From contig DIUI01000003.1 of assembly GCA_002428215.1 (NCBI GenBank), positions 1-19,317 on the forward strand: DNA of 19,317 nucleotides, written 5' to 3'. Position 1 is the first letter of the stretch, and each line of letters starts with the position of its first letter. The translations under genes were made by a program, and so were the position numbers. Positions 13,478-19,317 of the stretch are shown piece by piece. The notes below the pieces were generated by a model. That model had not been told where the DNA came from. It was given only the letters and a program-made list of their open reading frames with translations, and made no database searches. The stretch comes from Prolixibacteraceae bacterium UBA6162 (GTDB taxonomy: Bacteria; Bacteroidota; Bacteroidia; Bacteroidales; Prolixibacteraceae).

Positions 13478-14530
13478 ATGTTGATTCAAAAAACAATTTA
13501 CAAAACCATTGCATTTGGTGGTTTGGTATTGCTTATGTCGTGCGGAACGCAAAATCAGTCTGAGACTGTAGTTCCCGTTGTTGAAAAAAGGGAGGCTGTC
13601 AGGGTGCAGGAACTGCAGCTTCAAACCATTACCCGCTCAGTTGAATATCCCGCCACTTTGCAGGGATACGAGGAGATTCATCTGGCACCGGCAACTCCAG
13701 GTCGTATCGATGCGATTTATGCCCAGGTGGGAGACCGTGTTTATCGGGGAGTTCCTCTGGTAGAGATGGACAAAACTCAGCTTGTGCAAGCACAGATTCA
13801 GTTGCGCAACATAGAGGCCGATTTCAGACGGCTTGATACACTGGCCAAAGTAGGCAGTATTGCCCAGCAACAATACGATCAGCTCGAAACACAATATACC
13901 GTAGCGAAATCGAATGTTGAATTTTTGCAACGCAATACACGCCTGGTAGCTCCATTTGCAGGTGTAATTTCGGGTCGCTATTTCGAACCGGGTGAGATGT
14001 TTTCGGGTGCTCCCAATACTCCCGTTGGCAAGGCTGCGGTGCTCTCGTTGGTGCAAATCGACCGTTTAAAGGCGCTGGTTGCCCTTTCTGAGAACTACTT
14101 TCCTTCCATAGCGGTTGGAATGGAACCCAAAGTTAGCAGCGACATATATCCCGACAAATCCTTTACCGGCCGCATTTACCGCATCCATCCAACCATCGAC
14201 CCTACCAGTCGTACCTTCAATGTTGAAGTGCTTATCGATAATCGCGAGGGTTTGCTTCGTCCCGGAATGTTCAGCAGGGTAATTCTGGAATTGGGCGAAG
14301 AGCAGGCTCTGCTATTGCCTTCGGTAGCCGTTCTTAAAATGCAGGGGTCGAACGATCGTTACCTCTTTGTTGAAAGGGATGGAGTTGCCCGAAGGATTGC
14401 CGTAAACCTTGGAACCCGTTACAACGACAATGTGGAAGTGATTTCAGATGCTTTGCAGGTAGGAGATCGCGTAATTGTTAACGGTCAGGCCCGCCTGCTT
14501 GATGGAATGGCCGTAGATGTTGTAAAATAA
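13478..14530 (+). CDS. RND efflux periplasmic adaptor (membrane fusion) lipoprotein
   Basis: A 350-residue adaptor. The N-terminus is a lipoprotein signal with lipobox LMSC, predicting lipidation of Cys22. Residues about 45-75 and 150-185 build the beta-barrel/lipoyl part (YPATLQGYEEIHLAPATPGR, IYAQVGDRVYRGVPLVEMDK; RLVAPFAGVISGRYFEPGEM), with a helical hairpin between them (QAQIQLRNIEADFRRLDTLA). A membrane-proximal domain ends the protein (LLPSVAVLKMQG, GDRVIVNGQARLLDGMAVDV). It links the inner-membrane transporter to the channel. The helical hairpin is short, roughly 50-60 residues. It sits between the channel and transporter genes in one operon. Confidence 0.94.
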   Translation: MLIQKTIYKTIAFGGLVLLMSCGTQNQSETVVPVVEKREAVRVQELQLQTITRSVEYPATLQGYEEIHLAPATPGRIDAIYAQVGDRVYRGVPLVEMDKTQLVQAQIQLRNIEADFRRLDTLAKVGSIAQQQYDQLETQYTVAKSNVEFLQRNTRLVAPFAGVISGRYFEPGEMFSGAPNTPVGKAAVLSLVQIDRLKALVALSENYFPSIAVGMEPKVSSDIYPDKSFTGRIYRIHPTIDPTSRTFNVEVLIDNREGLLRPGMFSRVILELGEEQALLLPSVAVLKMQGSNDRYLFVERDGVARRIAVNLGTRYNDNVEVISDALQVGDRVIVNGQARLLDGMAVDVVK

Positions 14531-14566
14531 TCCATTTGCACTATTTTCTTAAATCATTAGAATGCA

Positions 14567-17500
14567 ATGAGTATATATAAAAATGCTGTAAATAAACCCA
14601 TTACAACCTTTATGGTTTTTACTGCGGTAGTGGTAATGGGTCTCTATTCACTGGTGCAGATTCCGGTGGATCTTTATCCTCAGATGGATCCTCCGTTTAT
14701 CTCGGTAATGACTACCTACTCGGGCTCGAATTCCAGTGATATAGAGAACAACATCACGCGTCCGCTTGAAGATGCGTTAAATGCTGTCAACAGTCTGAAG
14801 GAGATTACCTCTACTTCGGCCGATAATCTCTCTATTATCAACCTTGAATTTGCATGGGGTACCAATCTCGACGAGGCAACCAACGATATCCGGGATGTAA
14901 TTGACCGCATTACCGGTATACTTCCCGATGGTGCGGAGCGTCCCATGATTTTCAAATTCAACACGAACATGATGCCGATCGTGTTCTATGCGGTTACTGC
15001 CGATGAGAGTTACACCGGACTGGAGAAACTGCTCGACGAGAAAATCATTAATCCGCTCAACAGGATTGACGGTATTGGATCTATTGGAATGGTAGGAGCT
15101 CCCCGCCGGGTAATCTATGTAGATGCCGATCCGCGACTGCTCGATGCCTATCATCTTACCATTGAGCAGATTGGAAATACCATTGCTGCCGAGAATATGA
15201 ACCTTCCTTCCGGGAACGTGCGGATGGGAGCACTCGACTATCAGTTGCGGGTGCAGGGAGAGTTCACTTCAAGTGGTTTAATTGACAACCTGGTGGTGGG
15301 CAATATGGCCGGAAAGCCGGTCTATGTGCGTGATGTGGCAGTAGTGCGCGACTCACTCGCCGACCTCTCGCTCGACGAAAAGATCAACGGTAAAACAGGC
15401 CTCCGGATGTTTGTCATGAAACAGTCGGGTGCCAATACCCTTAAGGTAGCCCGTGAAGTCAGGGCCGGTATAGAAGAACTCAAAAAAGAGCTACCCCCCG
15501 ATGTCAAGTTTGAGTTGATCATGGACACCTCCGATTTTATTAAGGGATCTATAAACAACCTTTCACAAACATTAGGCTGGGCATTCCTTTTTGTGGTGCT
15601 GGTGGTATTGTTCTTTCTGGGTCGCTGGCGTGCAACTTTTATTATTGTACTTACCATACCCATCTCGCTCATCGTTGCCTTTATATATCTCTATATAACC
15701 GGGAATTCCATCAATGTTATTTCACTTACCTCGCTTTCGATAGCCATCGGTATGGTGGTAGATGATGCTATTGTGGTACTCGAGAATATAACTCGGCACG
15801 TGGAGCGCGGTGCAACTCCCAGAGAGGCAGCTATTTATGCCACCAATGAAGTGTGGCTGGCGATTATTATTACCACGCTGGTTGTGGTAGCTGTATTCTT
15901 CCCGTTAACGCTGGTGGGTGGAATGACCGGTGTAATCTTTAATCAGCTGGGGTGGATTGTTACCATCACCGTAACAACATCAACCCTCGCCGCAATCTCC
16001 CTTACCCCTATGCTCTCGTCGAAATTTCTTCGGCTGAGACCCCGTAGGGTTAATCCTCCGAGATTTAGCTACGAGCGTACCATTGAGAAACTCCTTGAGT
16101 TTGTGGATAATTTCTATGAGAAAACATTGCGCTTGTCGCTACGACATAAAACCTTTACCCTAATTTCGGCTCTGCTCATCTTTGTATCTTCATTTGGATT
16201 GATGCGTTTCATTGGTACCGATTTTATGCCTGAATCGGACGAGAGTCGTATCACCATGGAAGTGGAGCTTCAGACCAGTACCCGGGTGGAGGAGACCATT
16301 AAAACTACCCGTCAGATTGAAACCATGATTCGGGAAAAGTTCCCGGAAGTGGAAGTTATGGCGGCTTCTTCCGGTTCCGACGATGCCGGAAGCATCTTCT
16401 CCCTCTTCACTACTACAGGTTCCAATATGATCAACTTCATGATGCGTCTGTCTCCGATTTCAGAACGTGAACGTTCGGTTTGGGATATTGCAGCTGGAAT
16501 GCGCGAAGAAATTGACCGTATTCCCGAAGTCGTTAACTATTCGGTCGAGACTGCAGGTCAGGGAATGGGCGGAACCTCTAATACAGTGGATGTTGAAATT
16601 TTTGGTTACGATTTCGACGTAACCAACGCACTTGCTGCGGAGATCCGCAGCCGGTTAAGTAATGTCCCCGGTGCTATAGATGTGCAAATCAGTCGGCGCA
16701 GCGACAAACCTGAACTTCAATATATTCTCGACCGGGACAAACTTGCCCTTCACGGACTTAACACTGCTCAGGTCTCGATGCTTATAAGGAACCGCATCAC
16801 CGGTATGATTGCTTCGGTATATAAAGAGGCCGGCGATGAATACCAAATTCGGGTGAGATTGCAGGAAGAGTTCCGTAATTCAGTTACCGACCTCGAAGAG
16901 CTCACCATTGTTACCCCTATGGGTGGCAGAGTTAAACTCAAGGAGCTGGGAAGAATCGAAGAGTACTGGTCGCCACCCAATATACAGCATAAACGCAAAG
17001 AGCGTTTGGTGGTCGTTTCGGTAAAACCCGACCAGGTACCATTGGGTCAATTGGCAGGACTTGTTAAAGAGCAGCTGGCAGGGGTTTCTGTGCCTCAGGA
17101 TGTGATGATCAATATAGGAGGTGCTTATCAGGAACAGCAGGAGTCGTTTATGGATCTTGCCATACTCATGGTCATTAGTTTGATTCTGGTATTTATTGTA
17201 ATGGCTTCTCAGTTCGAATCCTTTACCATGCCCTTTATTATCATGTTCTCGATTCCGTTTGCCTTTACAGGTGTATTACTGGCTCTCTTTATTACAGGCA
17301 CAACCCTAAGCCTGGTGGCTGCTCTGGGGGCCGTTTTGCTCATTGGGATTGTGGTCAAGAACGGAATTGTACTGGTCGATTTCACCAACCTGATGCGCGA
17401 CCGTGGAATGGAGCTATATGAGGCGATTGCAGTCTCCGGAAAATCACGGCTTCGTCCGGTACTTATGACAGCTGCGACTACCATTCTTGGGATGCTTCCG

Positions 17501-17686
17501 CTGGCACTGAGTGTGGGTGAGGGGTCTGAAATATGGCGACCAATGGGTATTACCGTAATTGGTGGTCTCATTTTTTCGACCATTGTAACTATGGTGCTGG
17601 TACCTGTAATGTACGGTATTCTGGCACGGCATGGTGAACGTAATAAGCGCAAGTCGATTATGAAACAGTTTGATTTTATGCAATAG
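14567..17686 (+). CDS. RND-family multidrug efflux transporter (AcrB-type, HAE)
   Basis: At 1039 residues this has normal RND pump length. Twelve membrane helices are expected: TM1 at residues about 11-30, TM2-6 at 335-480, TM7 near 530 and TM8-12 from 862 on, with two large periplasmic loops. Proton-relay residues are present: Asp399-Asp400 in IGMVVDDAIVVLEN (AcrB Asp407/408) and Lys931 in IVVKNGIVLVDF (AcrB Lys940). The opening PITTFMVFTAVVVMGLYSLVQIPVDLYPQMDPP is typical of hydrophobe/amphiphile exporters; I do not see the heavy-metal (CusA-type) methionine pattern clearly, so the substrate is unknown. It starts 36 nt after the adaptor gene, and a PII-like gene follows 88 nt later. Confidence 0.95.
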   Translation: MSIYKNAVNKPITTFMVFTAVVVMGLYSLVQIPVDLYPQMDPPFISVMTTYSGSNSSDIENNITRPLEDALNAVNSLKEITSTSADNLSIINLEFAWGTNLDEATNDIRDVIDRITGILPDGAERPMIFKFNTNMMPIVFYAVTADESYTGLEKLLDEKIINPLNRIDGIGSIGMVGAPRRVIYVDADPRLLDAYHLTIEQIGNTIAAENMNLPSGNVRMGALDYQLRVQGEFTSSGLIDNLVVGNMAGKPVYVRDVAVVRDSLADLSLDEKINGKTGLRMFVMKQSGANTLKVAREVRAGIEELKKELPPDVKFELIMDTSDFIKGSINNLSQTLGWAFLFVVLVVLFFLGRWRATFIIVLTIPISLIVAFIYLYITGNSINVISLTSLSIAIGMVVDDAIVVLENITRHVERGATPREAAIYATNEVWLAIIITTLVVVAVFFPLTLVGGMTGVIFNQLGWIVTITVTTSTLAAISLTPMLSSKFLRLRPRRVNPPRFSYERTIEKLLEFVDNFYEKTLRLSLRHKTFTLISALLIFVSSFGLMRFIGTDFMPESDESRITMEVELQTSTRVEETIKTTRQIETMIREKFPEVEVMAASSGSDDAGSIFSLFTTTGSNMINFMMRLSPISERERSVWDIAAGMREEIDRIPEVVNYSVETAGQGMGGTSNTVDVEIFGYDFDVTNALAAEIRSRLSNVPGAIDVQISRRSDKPELQYILDRDKLALHGLNTAQVSMLIRNRITGMIASVYKEAGDEYQIRVRLQEEFRNSVTDLEELTIVTPMGGRVKLKELGRIEEYWSPPNIQHKRKERLVVVSVKPDQVPLGQLAGLVKEQLAGVSVPQDVMINIGGAYQEQQESFMDLAILMVISLILVFIVMASQFESFTMPFIIMFSIPFAFTGVLLALFITGTTLSLVAALGAVLLIGIVVKNGIVLVDFTNLMRDRGMELYEAIAVSGKSRLRPVLMTAATTILGMLPLALSVGEGSEIWRPMGITVIGGLIFSTIVTMVLVPVMYGILARHGERNKRKSIMKQFDFMQ

Positions 17687-17774
17687 TGCGCATGAAAAAG
17701 CCTTTGGGGTATATGGTCTGGTTCTGACTGGCAGCACCCTGGAAGTAAATTCATGACAAACCAAAGCAATATAT

Positions 17775-18074
17775 ATGCACATGAAAGCAGTAATGATAGT
17801 TTTTAATCAGGCGAATACCGAGAGGGTGGAGTACATGCTCGATACACTCGGCATCAAAGGTTATACCTGGTTCAGTGATGTGAAGGGGAGAGGGACCAAT
17901 ACCGGGGAACCCCGCAAGGGAACACATACCTGGCCCGAAATGAATGAGGCGGTACTTACCATCATCCCTGCTGAGATGGTGGATATACTTTTAGATAAAG
18001 TAAAAAAGCTCGACGAAATAAATCTTGAAGTGGGGGTCAAGGCTTTTGTCTGGGAGATTTCGCAAATGGTATAA
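17775..18074 (+). CDS. PII-like protein associated with an RND pump (PII-NG type)
   Basis: A 97-99 residue protein with the ferredoxin-like PII fold: strand KAVMIVFNQANTERVEYMLD, then GIKGYTWFSDVKGRGTNTGE in the place of the T-loop, then VLTIIPAEMVDILLDKVKKL and the final strand GVKAFVWEIS. Canonical GlnB/GlnK have GVTVSEVKGFG and the uridylylated Tyr in the T-loop; here the loop is GEPRKGTHTWPEMNEA and lacks a comparable Tyr. A group called PII-NG, encoded next to RND or heavy-metal pumps, is described in comparative studies; this gene's position directly after the transporter fits. It may sense a metabolite or metal and modulate the pump (inference). Met3 (17781) is the likelier start, since related proteins begin MKAV. 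It ends just before the shared terminator. Confidence 0.85.
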   Translation: MHMKAVMIVFNQANTERVEYMLDTLGIKGYTWFSDVKGRGTNTGEPRKGTHTWPEMNEAVLTIIPAEMVDILLDKVKKLDEINLEVGVKAFVWEISQMV

Positions 18075-18077
18075 AAC

Positions 18078-18110
18078 AAAACACCCGGTGTTACAAGCAC
18101 CGGGTGTTTT
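18078..18110. terminator. Bidirectional Rho-independent terminator between the efflux operon and dapL
   Basis: AAAACACCCGGTG less its first base and its inverse form a perfect stem of 13 bp (18078-18090 with 18098-18110) around the 7-nt loop TTACAAG. The G+C-rich core is flanked by A residues on the left and T residues on the right, so it can end transcripts from both strands. It begins 3 nt after the PII stop and lies 22 nt beyond the dapL stop. Confidence 0.9.
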
Positions 18111-18132
18111 AAATTTCAAAAATACATTGGCA

Positions 18133-19317
18133 CTACTTTACAAGCTGGGCCAACGATGAGTTTCTGATACGGTCCATTGCCTCGAGTACATTTTCGCGAT
18201 TGGCGAATGCCGAGAATCTGAAATATCCCTCACCTGAAGGTCCAAATCCAGATCCCGGAGTCCCAACAACGTTGGCCTCGTTTAGCAGTCTGTCGAAAAA
18301 TTCCCACGATTTCATTCCTGCCGGGGTCTCGACCCAAATGTAAGGGGCATTCTCACCGCCATATACCTTAAATCCGGCTTCAGAAAGCGCTTGTTTCATA
18401 GTGTCGGCATTCTCCATGTAATAATCAATAATTCGCTGAACTTCTTTCTTTCCCTTTTCAGAAAAGATGGCAGTGGCAGCCTTTTGTACAGGGTAAGATA
18501 CTCCGTTGAACTTGGTAGTATGCCGCCTGTTCCATAACTTCTTAACCTGCACTTCATTTCCCTCTGCGTCATAGGCCATCAACTCTGCAGGTATTACAGT
18601 GTAAGCCAGTCGGGTGCCAGTGAATCCTGCGGTCTTCGACAAGCTTCTAAATTCTATGGCCACCTCTTTTGCGCCCTCAATTTCGTATATCGACCGGGGA
18701 ATGGAGGCATCACGGATAAAAGCCTCATAGGCTGCATCGTAGAGTATAATACTTCGGTTCCGCGCAGCATAATCTACCCATTTTTTTAACTCTTCGCGCG
18801 TCGCTACAGCACCGGTTGGGTTGTTGGGATAGCAAAGAAAGATAAGATCGGGCGTTTCGGCAGGCAGTTGGGGAATGAAATTGGTGGCAGCAGTGCAAGG
18901 CATATAAATGATGCCTTCATAGTAACCATTCTCCATCATTATTCCGGTTTTTCCGCTCATAACAGTGGTGTCGGCGTATACCGGATAGACCGGATCACAA
19001 ATGGCGATTTTGTTGTCGCTGCCAAATATTTCCTGAATGTTGCCAGTGTCGCATTTTGAACCATCAGATATGAAGATATCGTCGGCTGGCATATCAATGC
19101 CGCGCTGGCGGTAGGAGTGTTCTGCAATAAGCTCTCTAAGGAAGTCGTATCCCTGTTCGGGACCATATCCCTTAAAAGTGGTCGCATCGGCCATTTCATC
19201 TACTCCGGCATGAAATGCCTCAATTACTTGTGGCGTCAAAGGTTGAGTGACGTCGCCTATTCCCATGCGGATAATCTTTTTGTCGGGATGGGCCTTTGCA
19301 AATTCATTCACACGACG
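18133..19317 (-). CDS. dapL: LL-diaminopimelate aminotransferase (DapL), N-terminus beyond the window
   Basis: DapL converts tetrahydrodipicolinate with glutamate directly to LL-diaminopimelate, a shortcut of the lysine and peptidoglycan-precursor pathway found in Bacteroidota, plants and others. About 394 residues are visible. Fold-type I PLP aminotransferase motifs are present: [48 protein letters not shown], the [17 protein letters not shown] segment, [27 protein letters not shown] with the PLP lysine, and [19 protein letters not shown] with the substrate-binding arginine. The frame is open to the edge and reads RRVNEFAK; homologues have about 20 more residues before this, so the GTG at 19311 is not the true start. 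The 3' end shares the hairpin terminator with the efflux operon. Confidence 0.96.
   Translation of the reverse strand, partial: RRVNEFAKAHPDKKIIRMGIGDVTQPLTPQVIEAFHAGVDEMADATTFKGYGPEQGYDFLRELIAEHSYRQRGIDMPADDIFISDGSKCDTGNIQEIFGSDNKIAICDPVYPVYADTTVMSGKTGIMMENGYYEGIIYMPCTAATNFIPQLPAETPDLIFLCYPNNPTGAVATREELKKWVDYAARNRSIILYDAAYEAFIRDASIPRSIYEIEGAKEVAIEFRSLSKTAGFTGTRLAYTVIPAELMAYDAEGNEVQVKKLWNRRHTTKFNGVSYPVQKAATAIFSEKGKKEVQRIIDYYMENADTMKQALSEAGFKVYGGENAPYIWVETPAGMKSWEFFDRLLNEANVVGTPGSGFGPSGEGYFRFSAFANRENVLEAMDRIRNSSLAQLVK

Noticed and set aside
17693..17728. 11-codon frame (MKKPLGYMVWF) between the RND transporter and PII genes
   Set aside because: Too short to support without conservation data and no ribosome-binding signal is clear.
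17775..18074. PII-like gene as an SbtB partner of SbtA
   Set aside because: It is 16 kb from sbtA, inside an efflux operon, and its loop differs from SbtB; linkage to the pump is the better reading.

Overview
The window looks like chromosomal DNA of a Bacteroidota member, probably a marine or sediment relative of the Marinilabiliales/Prolixibacteraceae; the family-level placement is inference. The signs are a cell-surface CotH-type protein with a C-terminal type IX secretion (T9SS) sorting domain, several promoters with the Bacteroidota -7 element TAnnTTTG, weak Shine-Dalgarno signals, a DapL lysine pathway and a PII-like gene attached to an RND pump operon. I saw no tRNA, rRNA, CRISPR array, insertion sequence or prophage.

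Layout. (1) 1-2709 is a putative inorganic-carbon locus. On the minus strand run a small carbonic-anhydrase-like protein, the sodium/bicarbonate transporter SbtA, and the start of a further gene cut by the window edge that may be phosphoenolpyruvate carboxylase. A LysR-type regulator is divergent, and a 17-bp palindrome lies in the shared intergenic region. (2) 2766-4408 (minus) is purK-purE, overlapping by 16 nt, for AIR to CAIR conversion in purine synthesis. (3) 4784-8573 (plus) holds three apparently separate genes: a SOUL haem-binding protein behind a 24-bp inverted repeat, a DUF438-hemerythrin-PAS sensor-like protein, and a secreted CotH kinase-like protein with a T9SS tail. (4) 8660-11340 (minus) holds a tryptophanase/tyrosine phenol-lyase family enzyme with an unusual PLP pocket and a very good promoter, and a YrbG-type Ca2+/Na+ antiporter. 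(5) 11534-18074 (plus) is a compact efflux operon: TetR regulator, TolC-type channel, periplasmic adaptor lipoprotein, RND transporter and a PII-like protein. It ends at a strong bidirectional hairpin terminator shared with (6), dapL on the minus strand, which runs off the right edge.

How the genes work together. In region 1 the transporter would import bicarbonate, the CA-like protein may sense or handle it, and LysR would control the locus; if the edge gene is PEP carboxylase, it would use the bicarbonate. In region 5 TetR should repress the tripartite pump (channel, adaptor and transporter spanning both membranes), and the PII-like protein may be a ligand-sensing regulator of the pump. The remaining genes are housekeeping or stand-alone. 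No wholly new multi-gene system stands out. The most unusual items are the degenerate carbonic-anhydrase-like protein beside SbtA, the altered active site of the beta-eliminating lyase, and the RND-linked PII protein.
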